Part shown: positions 1 through 5,420 of the stretch, piece by piece | How the letters are laid out: each line of letters begins with the position of its first letter | Numbering within the stretch: the stretch's first letter is position 1 | Made by a program: the position numbers and the translations under genes | NCBI GenBank assembly: GCA_013138855.1 | Contig: WTBX01000207.1 | Span: 1 to 7,738 of the forward strand | Direction: 5' to 3' | DNA length: 7,738 nt | Source of the DNA: Methylococcaceae bacterium | Lineage (GTDB): Bacteria > Pseudomonadota > Gammaproteobacteria > Methylococcales > Methylomonadaceae | Notes under the pieces: generated by a model | Databases searched by the model: none | Seen by the model: the letters and a program-made list of their open reading frames with translations, nothing else | Told to the model about the DNA's origin: nothing

Positions 1-143
1 CTTTTGAAACAGATAGCAATCTTTTTGAAATCACTGAGTTATCGAATCCTTATATGGAAACGGCTAATCAGGAAGAGGGAAAATGCGGACAAGGGAAATG
101 TGGTCAAGGAACGTGTGGGACTCAAACGCCACCACCACAATAG
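1..143 (+). CDS. C-terminal part of an HvfA/bufferin-like cysteine-rich peptide precursor (5' end outside window)
   Basis: The reading frame starting at base 3 is open from the window edge to TAG at 141-143 and gives the last 46 residues of a protein. It reads FETDSNLFEITELSNPYMET, then a short linker, then three spaced Cys-Gly units EGKCG, QGKCG and QGTCG, and ends TQTPPPQ. Known of the family: HvfA/bufferin precursors are small exported proteins with a segment resembling NPFxxxELSxGYM after the signal peptide, followed by repeated EGKCG motifs. MNIO (DUF692) enzymes modify the cysteines of these motifs to make copper-binding peptides. Both hallmarks are visible here, so I infer a precursor of this type. 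The signal peptide would lie upstream and is not seen. Only the first repeat is canonical, and the third has Thr for Lys. No MNIO gene follows on this strand: a hairpin and opposite-strand genes come next. The alternative is an unrelated Cys-rich secreted protein. Confidence 0.68.
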   Translation, partial: FETDSNLFEITELSNPYMETANQEEGKCGQGKCGQGTCGTQTPPPQ

Positions 144-156
144 CTTTATAAGTTTT

Positions 157-180
157 AGAGACGCGAAATATCGCGTCTCT
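157..180 (+). terminator. Strong hairpin after the HvfA-like gene, probable terminator
   Basis: A perfect 10-bp inverted repeat (AGAGACGCGA / TCGCGTCTCT) with a 4-base AATA loop begins 13 bases after the stop at 143. Position and GC-rich stem suggest transcription termination or 3'-end protection of the preceding mRNA. The downstream sequence ATCTCGC lacks a clear T-run, so it is not a textbook intrinsic terminator. Confidence 0.55.
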
Positions 181-213
181 ATCTCGCTTAAGGAACTCAG
201 AAATTAATAATCT

Positions 214-273
214 ACCATGAAGCACATGAAGATCATGAAGGTTTTTCTCCATGCTCTTCATGTGCTTCATGGT
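214..273. repeat. CATGAAG palindromic repeat, copy 1
   Basis: The arms at 214-232 and 255-273 are perfect 19-bp inverted repeats. Each arm is built of 9-bp units around CATGAAG (CCATGAAGC, ACATGAAGA, TCATGAAGG), and the other arm carries the complementary CTTCATG units. The central loop is about 22 bases, in which one further CATG pair can form. A related copy lies at 3000-3056. This is the form of a REP-like or other dispersed intergenic palindrome; no coding function is seen. Confidence 0.75.
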
Positions 274-313
274 TATAAAATTTACAATGGGGCGATTATT
301 TATTTCTCGCTAT

Positions 314-462
314 CTAAAGAACATGCACGAAATAAGTTAGTCAACTTCTCTATCATAATTTGATGAGGAACAGACCTCCGAGGTCTTCAAGACCTCGGAG
401 GTCTAAAGCCACTTATTTATTTTAAATAAGTTTGCTCAAGTTATTTCATGCACGTTCCTAAG
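314..462. mobile_element. MITE-like nested palindromic element
   Basis: Imperfect 31-bp terminal inverted repeats lie at 314-344 and 432-462, with about 8 mismatches; both contain the core of ATGCACGAAATAA in opposite orientation. Inside are a near-continuous palindrome at 372-404 (two perfect 16-bp arms around one base, each arm itself almost palindromic as AGACCTCCGAGGTCT) and a 9-bp AT-rich hairpin at 411-431. There is no ORF or transposase, so if mobile it would be moved in trans. It ends 3 bases from the corB stop codon. Together with the CATGAAG repeat it accounts for most of the gene-free stretch 144-465. No target-site duplication is obvious. Confidence 0.5.
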
Positions 463-465
463 ATG

Positions 466-1728
466 TTATTTTGGCGGGTGAAATTTAACTAAGCGAATGG
501 TATTTTTATCGCATTCAATAATTTCTACAAAATAGCCGTGCAATTTTAAGCTTGTTCCTGAGTCAGGAATGGTTTCCATAAACTCAATAATCAAGCCATT
601 AAGCGTTTTAGGCCCTTCGGTCGGTAATGTCCAGTGGGTAATACGATTAAGCTCACGAACGGTGACGCTAGCATCAATCAAATAACTTCCATCAGTTTGC
701 TCTTTTACATCCGCCTCTTCGGTAATTAACTCGCCAACAATTTCCTGCAATAAATCATCCAGCGTCACTAAACCTTGCACATCACCATATTCATCAACCA
801 CCAAACCAATACGCAGACGTTGAACCTTAAAACTTTGCATTTGTTTATGCAAGGATGTACTTGCTGGAATAAATGATGGCTTAATCAAGCCATCAATCAT
901 TTTTTTCTTGTCAAAACCCTCTTCATTCAGCAATGACAATACCTTGCGTAAATGTAAAAAACCAATGACGCGGTCGATACTGGTTTTATAAACAGGCAAG
1001 CGAGTATGGGGGCTGCGGTGGATTTGTTCGCAAATCTCTTCCATCGAATCATCTAAGTCTATGCCGATAATTTCATTGCGCGGTGTCATAATGTCTCTAA
1101 CCGTTGCCGATTCCAAATCCAAAATACCCAGCAGCATATTTTGATAACGTGCGGGCATAATGTTGTCGGCATCGGCAAGAATGCTTTTTAATTCGTCCTT
1201 ATCTAAAGTGTCTTGTTTATTTTTAGAGACATGAACACCGACAATTCGTAACAATAAATTAGCGATTAAATTCACTATCCAGACGATAGGATAAAATATT
1301 TTTAATAACGGGGTGTAAATATACGCGGCAGGAAAGGCTAAGACTTCTGGCTTGATTGCTGCCAGTGTTTTTGGCGTGACTTCAGAAAAAATTAATACAA
1401 TCAATGTCAATATAGCAGCGGAAGCCGCAGTGGCTGTGGCAATATCAACCTCATGTTCGCTACCTATTCTAATAGCTATTACAGTTGCCAATGATGAGGC
1501 GAGAATATTGACAAAGTTATTGCCTAATAAAATTAGACCGATTAAACGATCAGGTCTATGTAACAACTTATTGACTTTCATGGCACCTTTATGTTTTTGC
1601 TTGACCAAATGCTGCAAGCGGTAACGGTTTAAGGTCATTAAAGCTGTTTCTGATCCTGAAAAAAAGGCAGAAAGAAGAAGAAGGACGGCAAGTATACTGA
1701 ATAATATACTAAGGGGTATGTCGTTCAA
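466..1728 (-). CDS. corB: CorB/YfjD-type CNNM membrane protein with CBS pair and CorC_HlyC domain
   Basis: 420 residues, about the usual length (E. coli YfjD is close to 430). Residues 1-165 form the DUF21/CNNM membrane domain: hydrophobic segments near 5-24, 62-86, 103-117 and 130-160, the SGSETALMTLNRYRL signature at 24-38 and a TPK motif at 118-120. A CBS-domain pair covers about 205-332, with DIMTPRNEI at 212-220 and VVDEYGDVQGLVTLDDLLQE at 310-329. The C-terminal CorC_HlyC domain covers about 340-417. Known of the family: inner-membrane proteins linked to Mg2+/Co2+ transport or efflux, with CBS domains sensing nucleotides. The start is TTG at 1728: an in-frame TAA lies a few codons upstream, and the next ATG (residue 31) would remove the first membrane helix. 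No strong Shine-Dalgarno is seen, so expression may be modest. The assignment to CorB rather than another CNNM paralogue is by overall resemblance. Confidence 0.9.
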   Translation of the reverse strand: MNDIPLSILFSILAVLLLLSAFFSGSETALMTLNRYRLQHLVKQKHKGAMKVNKLLHRPDRLIGLILLGNNFVNILASSLATVIAIRIGSEHEVDIATATAASAAILTLIVLIFSEVTPKTLAAIKPEVLAFPAAYIYTPLLKIFYPIVWIVNLIANLLLRIVGVHVSKNKQDTLDKDELKSILADADNIMPARYQNMLLGILDLESATVRDIMTPRNEIIGIDLDDSMEEICEQIHRSPHTRLPVYKTSIDRVIGFLHLRKVLSLLNEEGFDKKKMIDGLIKPSFIPASTSLHKQMQSFKVQRLRIGLVVDEYGDVQGLVTLDDLLQEIVGELITEEADVKEQTDGSYLIDASVTVRELNRITHWTLPTEGPKTLNGLIIEFMETIPDSGTSLKLHGYFVEIIECDKNTIRLVKFHPPK

Positions 1729-1952
1729 GGAAGTCTCTAAATTTATTGTAAAGTGTCATGTTCTCTAGGATGAGTTTTTTTGTCAAGTCCTGACCGCATT
1801 CTAAAGAGCTTATTAAACCGCTAAGGTTATTTATCATCATCGAAAAATACTGCTAGCTAAGTGCTTAAGCAAACAATTCGGATGTTTTTGGAGTCCAAAA
1901 CATCTTTTGGACTCCCCTTTTTCAAGGAATTTTAGCGCATATTTTTAATTTT
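1729..1952. other. Gene-free gap between two - strand genes
   Basis: No convincing coding frame. On the - strand a TTGACA-like hexamer followed by A-rich DNA lies near 1783-1788, and a TACAAT hexamer lies near 1747-1752. They are not spaced as one promoter, but corB may start from this region because the gap from the upstream gene is large. The 1881-1921 part holds overlapping hairpins, listed separately. Confidence 0.4.
1881..1921 (+). terminator. Overlapping hairpins followed by a T-run (terminator-like)
   Basis: GGAGTCCAAAA (1890-1900) pairs perfectly with TTTTGGACTCC (1905-1915) over a 4-base loop, and CCTTTTT follows, which makes an intrinsic-terminator shape for + strand transcripts. 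The same central segment can instead pair upstream: GATGTTTT (1881-1888) is complementary to AAAACATC (1897-1904). The two structures exclude each other. No + strand gene ends here, so the natural transcript is unknown. On the - strand the hairpin lies behind the gene ending at 1953 but lacks a T-run. Confidence 0.4.
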
Positions 1953-2366
1953 CTACTCTGTTACTGCCGCAGCCGTTTTTTCTGAAACAACGGCTTCTTC
2001 TGAAATAATTGTTTTAGGAGCTGTTTTAACCGCTTCAACAGGAGGGATTGCTGCCGGCTCAGGCGTATTAATTTTTTCAGTAACAGCAGTTTTATCGACG
2101 GCTGGAAGATCATTTATTTTAGGCACAGCGTTGTCCGACTCAGTTTTTTTAGCTTGTTGTGCAACGAGTTCATCTTCTAGTTGTTTTTGTCGTGAGCCTT
2201 CACCAAATAAGGTAAAGCCCGATATAAGCATCACACTAAATATCATAATAATGGCAAAGCGGCTGGGTTCATCCATCCAAAATAATATATATTTTGGTCG
2301 CCATAAGCCGACAGCCAGTAGCAAGACACTAAGAAGTAGAACATTTATCGCAGCGTGAATCATCAT
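1953..2366 (-). CDS. Small two-TM membrane protein with Ala/Pro/Glu/Thr/Val-rich tail, unknown function
   Basis: 137 residues. Two hydrophobic segments (about 5-22 and 36-55) flank a short loop, WRPKYILFWMDEPSR, rich in aromatic and charged residues. A motif FTLFGEGSR follows the second helix. From about 59 on the protein is hydrophilic and low in complexity (KTESDNAVPK, EKINTPEPAAIPPVEAVKTA, SEEAVVSEKTAAAV) and is probably disordered. I do not recognise a named family. The start is the first of two adjacent ATGs (2366 and 2363); the Shine-Dalgarno is weak. It lies upstream of corB on the same strand with a 224-base gap, so co-transcription is uncertain, and it is divergent from the SPFH genes across 116 bases. 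The membrane-plus-tail layout suggests an inner-membrane anchor with a flexible soluble extension; its topology and role are unknown. Confidence 0.65.
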   Translation of the reverse strand: MMIHAAINVLLLSVLLLAVGLWRPKYILFWMDEPSRFAIIMIFSVMLISGFTLFGEGSRQKQLEDELVAQQAKKTESDNAVPKINDLPAVDKTAVTEKINTPEPAAIPPVEAVKTAPKTIISEEAVVSEKTAAAVTE

Positions 2367-2398
2367 AAGTTTTTACCAAAAAATCATATATAGTTAAC

Positions 2399-2482
2399 AA
2401 ATATACATTATTATTAGATGCTCGTTGTTTCTTTGCAACAGATTGTGTTGTTTTTTATTATTTTATTTAATGAGGAGATGTT
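2399..2482 (+). promoter_or_regulatory. Conserved leader of the first SPFH copy (duplicated at 3158-3235)
   Basis: It begins with AAATATACATTATTATTAGA, which is identical to 3158-3177. It continues with GTTGTTTCTTTGCAAC, a T-rich tract containing TATTATTTTAT, and the TAATGAGGAG Shine-Dalgarno block. GAGGAG at 2472-2477 lies 5 bases before ATG 2483. GTTG (2424-2427) can pair with CAAC (2436-2439). TATACA at 2402-2407 could be a -10 hexamer, but I see no good -35. Relative to the second copy it differs by a few small indels and substitutions. Confidence 0.6.
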
Positions 2483-2986
2483 ATGGCTGGTTTTGCTATA
2501 TTTGTTTTTTTGCTAATGATTTTTTCAATACTTATTTTATTGTTAAGCGTAAAAGTAGTGCCACAGGGCATGGAATACACGGTTGAGCGTTTTGGTAAAT
2601 ACACTGTGACTTTAGGTTCAGGACTAAATATTATCGTGCCTTTTGTTGATCGTATCGGGCAGAAACTGAACATGAAGGAGCAATTAATAAATGTGCCATC
2701 ACAGGAGGTTATTAGCAAAGACAATGCAAAGCTTGCTATTGAGGCGGTGATATTTTTTCAGGTTACCGATGCCGCTAAAGCAGCGTATGAAGTTGAGAAC
2801 CTGAATAATGCCGTTTTAAATTTTATGAAAATAAATTTACATACCGTGGTGGGGACTATAAGCATGGATCAATTACAACACAGCTATGGTGAGATCAATG
2901 CTCGTTTACTGGATGATGTTAGAGAGGCTACTGAAGCTTGGGGCATTGAAGTGATTCGTATAAGCTATACGAAAAGCGAAATTTAA
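2483..2986 (+). CDS. Truncated QmcA paralogue: SPFH/Band 7 protein lacking the coiled coil
   Basis: 167 residues against about 305 for the family. An N-terminal hydrophobic anchor (about 4-22) is followed by most of an SPFH/Band 7 domain: VPQGMEYTVERFGKY at 26-40, DRIGQKLNM at 56-64, VPSQEVISKDNA at 71-82, DAAKAAYEV at 96-104 and EINARLLDDV at 138-147. By my hand alignment residues 1-160 match the downstream qmcA without gaps at roughly 60% identity. After RI at 159-160 it departs into SYTKSEI and stops, losing the end of the SPFH domain, the Glu/Ala-rich coiled coil and the oligomerising tail. A good Shine-Dalgarno, an intact frame and retained family motifs suggest it is still translated. 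It could be a short regulator or partner of QmcA, or a decaying duplicate. A CATGAAG palindrome begins 14 bases after the stop, near the truncation point. Confidence 0.7.
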   Translation: MAGFAIFVFLLMIFSILILLLSVKVVPQGMEYTVERFGKYTVTLGSGLNIIVPFVDRIGQKLNMKEQLINVPSQEVISKDNAKLAIEAVIFFQVTDAAKAAYEVENLNNAVLNFMKINLHTVVGTISMDQLQHSYGEINARLLDDVREATEAWGIEVIRISYTKSEI

Positions 2987-2999
2987 TAAAATTTATACT

Positions 3000-3056
3000 C
3001 CATGAAGATCATGAAGTTTTAATAGTTTATCTTCGTGCGCTTCATGGCCTTCATGG
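3000..3056. repeat. CATGAAG palindromic repeat, copy 2
   Basis: The arms at 3000-3016 and 3040-3056 are 17-bp inverted repeats with two central mismatches. They contain the same 9-bp CATGAAG units as the copy at 214-273, with a 23-base loop. It lies just behind the truncated SPFH gene. The rest of 2987-3157 shows no recognisable remnant of the missing coiled-coil coding sequence. Confidence 0.7.
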
Positions 3057-3157
3057 TAAAAATATATTTTTAGAACCCTATAAATCAAAAAACACTCTGA
3101 TAATTTAGCGGTGCTACATAATTCACCCTTTCATTAATTAAATCGTACCTTACTAAT

Positions 3158-3235
3158 AAATATACATTATTATTAGAGCGTTGTTTCTTTGCAACGGATT
3201 GTATTTTTATTATTTTATGTAATGAGGAGGCTGTT
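3158..3235 (+). promoter_or_regulatory. Conserved leader of qmcA (second copy) with strong ribosome binding site
   Basis: Duplicate of 2399-2482. The first 20 bases are identical, then a 5-bp CGTTG/CAACG stem (3179-3183 with 3192-3196) encloses TTTCTTTG, followed by TTTTTATTATTTTATGTAATGAGGAGG. GAGGAGG at 3224-3230 stands 5 bases before ATG 3236 and fixes that start. The stem is one pair longer than in the first copy. The leader may contain the promoter or a 5'-UTR element controlling the qmcA-nfeD pair. Confidence 0.6.
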
Positions 3236-4150
3236 ATGGGTGGTTTTGGCATATTTGTCTTAGTGCTGGTTATTTTTGCGGTTTTGGGGTTATTTTTAAG
3301 CGTAAAATCCGTCCCTCAGGGGAATGAATACACGGTTGAGCGTTTTGGAAAGTACACCTCAACCTTAACACCAGGGCTAAATATTATTATTCCTATTGTT
3401 TATCGCGTAGGACATAAATTAAACATGATGGAACAAGTGACCGATGTTCCCTCGCAAGAGATTATTACCAAAGATAACGCCATGGTCACGGTTGATGGCG
3501 TAGTATTTTTTCAGATTATGGACGCGGCAAAAGCGGCGTATGAAGTTAATAATCTACAAAATGCTATTTTAAATCTAGTCATGACCAATATTCGTACGGT
3601 CATGGGGTCTATGGATTTAGATGAGCTGTTATCAAAACGTGATGAAATTAATGCGCGTTTATTAGATGTTGTGGATGATGCAACGCACCCTTGGGGCGTT
3701 AAAGTCACACGGATTGAGATTAAAGACATTGCACCGCCTAAAGATTTAGTCGAAGCAATGGGTCGTCAAATGAAAGCGGAGCGTTTAAAAAGAGCATCAA
3801 TTTTAGAAGCGCAAGGTCAAAGGGAATCTGAAATTTTACGCGCAGAAGGTGAAAAACAATCTGCTATTTTAGAGGCGGAAGGTCGTAAAGAATCAGCTTT
3901 TAGAGATGCCGATGCCAGAGAGCGTTTAGCAAAAGCTGAGGCTAATGCAACACTGATGGTTTCCAGAGCGATTTCTGAAGGTGACATTCAAGCGATTAAC
4001 TATTTTGTGGCACAAAAATATATTGAGTCCTTAAAAGAGATTGCCTCAGCAGAAAATAGTAAGTTAATTTTAATGCCGCTAGAAGCCTCTAATGTAATTG
4101 GTGCATTAGGTGGAGTCAGTGAAATAGCAAAAGATTTATTTAAAAAATAA
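3236..4150 (+). CDS. qmcA: QmcA-type SPFH (stomatin/prohibitin/flotillin/HflK-C) membrane protein
   Basis: 304 residues, the same size as E. coli QmcA (about 305) and very similar in motif order. Residues 3-22 form the membrane anchor. The SPFH/Band 7 domain covers about 23-185, with VPQGNEYTVERFGKYTSTL at 26-44, RVGHKLNMMEQ at 57-67, PSQEIITKDNA at 72-82, DAAKAAYEVNNL at 96-107, NIRTVMGSMDLDELLSKRDE at 118-137 and WGVKVTRIEIKDI at 153-165. Residues 175-240 are a charged Glu/Ala/Lys-rich coiled coil with repeated ILxAEG units. The C-terminal part has GDIQAINYFVAQKYIESL (249-266) and LMPLEAS (279-285). Known of the family: such proteins form large oligomeric rings at the membrane and are linked to FtsH-type quality control and lipid microdomains. 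It is followed 11 bases later by nfeD, its common partner, and preceded by a truncated paralogue and a duplicated leader. Tyr56 replaces the Asp of the usual DR(V/I) motif, which the truncated copy retains. Confidence 0.94.
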   Translation: MGGFGIFVLVLVIFAVLGLFLSVKSVPQGNEYTVERFGKYTSTLTPGLNIIIPIVYRVGHKLNMMEQVTDVPSQEIITKDNAMVTVDGVVFFQIMDAAKAAYEVNNLQNAILNLVMTNIRTVMGSMDLDELLSKRDEINARLLDVVDDATHPWGVKVTRIEIKDIAPPKDLVEAMGRQMKAERLKRASILEAQGQRESEILRAEGEKQSAILEAEGRKESAFRDADARERLAKAEANATLMVSRAISEGDIQAINYFVAQKYIESLKEIASAENSKLILMPLEASNVIGALGGVSEIAKDLFKK

Positions 4151-4161
4151 GGCTGATAATA

Positions 4162-4602
4162 ATGGAATTTGAAGTGGTATTTTGGTATTGGTGGGTGGCA
4201 GCGGTATTGTTGCTAGGTATTGAAATGATGTCGCCAGGTTTTTTCTTTTTATGGATGGCGATCTCGGCCTTAGTAACAGGACTTTTATTATTAGTTGTAC
4301 CTGTGATGACGATTGAAATTCAGCTATTTATTTTTGCCGTGTTATCAATGTGTTCGGTAATAGCCTGGAAACGCTATATGGTTAACCACCCGATTGAGAG
4401 CGACCATCCTCACCTTAATCAACGAGGTGCAGAGTATATCGGTCGCACGTTTACCTTATTAGAAGCGATTGAAAATGGTCAAGGTAAAATTAAAGTCGGT
4501 GATTCGCGCTGGCGCGTAGAAGGGGAGGATTGTCCTGTTGGCTCTACGGTAAAAGTCATTGCTGTAGATAGTACGATTTTTAAAGTTGAGAAAGTTGATT
4601 AA
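4162..4602 (+). CDS. ybbJ: NfeD-family inner-membrane protein (YbbJ-like), QmcA partner
   Basis: 146 residues, near the length of E. coli YbbJ (about 150). An N-terminal membrane region has segments near 8-24, 26-47 and 52-70, with the family-typical start FWYWWVAAVLLLGIEMMSPG and FFLWMAISALVTG. From about 85 to the end is a soluble NfeD C-terminal OB-fold: RGAEYIGRTFTLLEAIENGQ, GKIKVGDSRWRVEGEDCPVG, then VKVIAVDSTIFKVEKV. This is the short NfeD form without the serine-protease domain. Known of the family: short NfeD proteins are encoded next to SPFH genes and are thought to act with them in membrane organisation or stress. The 11-base gap from qmcA implies one operon. The Shine-Dalgarno (AAGG) is weak, so translation may be coupled to qmcA. 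A terminator follows. Confidence 0.9.
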   Translation: MEFEVVFWYWWVAAVLLLGIEMMSPGFFFLWMAISALVTGLLLLVVPVMTIEIQLFIFAVLSMCSVIAWKRYMVNHPIESDHPHLNQRGAEYIGRTFTLLEAIENGQGKIKVGDSRWRVEGEDCPVGSTVKVIAVDSTIFKVEKVD

Positions 4603-4621
4603 TTATTAATAACACTCTGTT

Positions 4622-4658
4622 ACGGATAACATCCTTTTAAAGGGCTGTTATCCGTTTT
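4622..4658 (+). terminator. Rho-independent terminator of the qmcA-nfeD operon
   Basis: ACGGATAACA (4622-4631) pairs perfectly with TGTTATCCGT (4646-4655). The loop contains a further CCTTT/AAAGG pairing, and a short T-run follows. It begins 19 bases after the nfeD stop. Confidence 0.75.
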
Positions 4659-4679
4659 ACATTTCAGATGTTACGCTGA

Positions 4680-4877
4680 GGAGTGAAAAAACAAGCTTTT
4701 TCACGTTTGCATATAACGACGGAGTCCAATAGCTTTAGCTATTGGCGAGTTTTTAAAACTGCTAAACAGGCAAGCTTTAGTTCTGCCTCTTCACGCCAAT
4801 AGCTAAAGCTATTGGACTCCAACATAAACCAATATTTTGATTTGGAATGTCAGTGAAAAAACTTGTTTTTTCACTCC
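4680..4877. mobile_element. 198-bp MITE-like nested inverted-repeat element
   Basis: Perfect 16-bp terminal inverted repeats, GGAGTGAAAAAACAAG at 4680-4695 and its complement at 4862-4877. Nested inside is a second perfect 27-bp inverted repeat at 4721-4747 and 4794-4820, beginning GGAGTCCAATAGCT; each arm is itself a 9-bp hairpin (CCAATAGCT / AGCTATTGG). Both terminal repeats also form small local hairpins (GTGAAAAA / TTTTTCAC). There is no ORF. No direct target duplication is visible at the ends. It fills the gene-free gap between the nfeD terminator and pncC, and its right-hand hairpin could serve as a 3' end for pncC. Whether it is mobile or an RNA structure cannot be settled from one copy. 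Confidence 0.6.
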
Positions 4878-4937
4878 AAACAACAAAAATGTTTACTGCT
4901 TATTATTTGGCTATTTATAATTTTTTGCGTACATCAG

Positions 4938-5420
4938 TTAAATAAGTTCTAATAAACCCTTTAAAGCCTGAATTATTGCCTGTTGCCTAACTTGTCCTCT
5001 ATCACCTTTAAATAAGTATTTTTCTACCACTGGTGAGGTATTTTTTTTGTACCAGCCAATAAACACCGTCCCCACAGGTTTTTCAATCCTCCCTCCTCCA
5101 GAACCTGCAATCCCAGTCACCGAAATAGCACAATCCGCCTGACTCTGCTCCAATGTTCCTTGCACCATTTCCAAAGCCGTTTCCGCACTCACCGCGCCAA
5201 ACTGATCTAAAGTTTGAAGATTGACTCCTAGCATATCTATTTTTGCTTGATTGCTATACGTCACAAAACCGCGATCAAACCACTGTGAACTACCGTCTAT
5301 TTCAGTAATAGCCTGAGCAATTCCACCGCCTGTACACGATTCTGCTAAAGCGAGAACTAAACCCTTGCGCTGTAGTTCTGAGCCTGACTTTGCTGCCAGT
5401 GCAATTATTTCATTATCCAT
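4938..5420 (-). CDS. pncC: Nicotinamide-nucleotide amidohydrolase PncC (CinA C-terminal domain protein)
   Basis: 160 residues, similar to E. coli PncC (about 165) and lacking the N-terminal CinA domain. Known role: deamidates nicotinamide mononucleotide to nicotinate mononucleotide plus ammonia in cytoplasmic NAD recycling. Visible family motifs: LALAESCTGGGIAQAIT at 23-39 (conserved Ser28), GFVTYSNQAKIDMLGV at 51-66 (conserved Tyr55 and Lys60), GAVSAETALEMVQG at 75-88, and the glycine-rich ISVTGIAGSGGG...KPVGTVFIGW at 99-123. The start chosen is ATG at 5420. The frame stays open upstream to 5603, but that part would overlap mutS on the other strand and does not look like the family. AGGGCGG upstream is a modest Shine-Dalgarno. 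It is divergent from mutS. Confidence 0.92.
   Translation of the reverse strand: MDNEIIALAAKSGSELQRKGLVLALAESCTGGGIAQAITEIDGSSQWFDRGFVTYSNQAKIDMLGVNLQTLDQFGAVSAETALEMVQGTLEQSQADCAISVTGIAGSGGGRIEKPVGTVFIGWYKKNTSPVVEKYLFKGDRGQVRQQAIIQALKGLLELI

Noticed and set aside
4..207. + strand frame of 67 codons beginning ATG-like at base 4
   Set aside because: It overlaps the EGKCG frame in another phase, has no family-like composition, and runs through the hairpin at 157-180.
64..270. - strand frame of 68 codons
   Set aside because: Its N-terminal part is read from the CATGAAG palindrome and the rest is antisense to the HvfA-like tail; not a gene.
1352..1624. + strand frame inside corB
   Set aside because: Antisense shadow of the CNNM membrane domain, no ribosome binding site or recognisable motif.
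2483..2986. Calling the short SPFH copy a pseudogene
   Set aside because: The frame is intact, with a good Shine-Dalgarno and conserved motifs; truncation alone does not show loss of function, so it is listed as a CDS with the doubt stated.
2467..3729. - strand frames at 2467-2724 and 3511-3729
   Set aside because: Antisense shadows of the two SPFH genes, at related positions because the genes are paralogous.
4680..4877. Possible CRISPR array
   Set aside because: The repeats are inverted pairs rather than regularly spaced direct repeats; there are no spacers and no cas genes.
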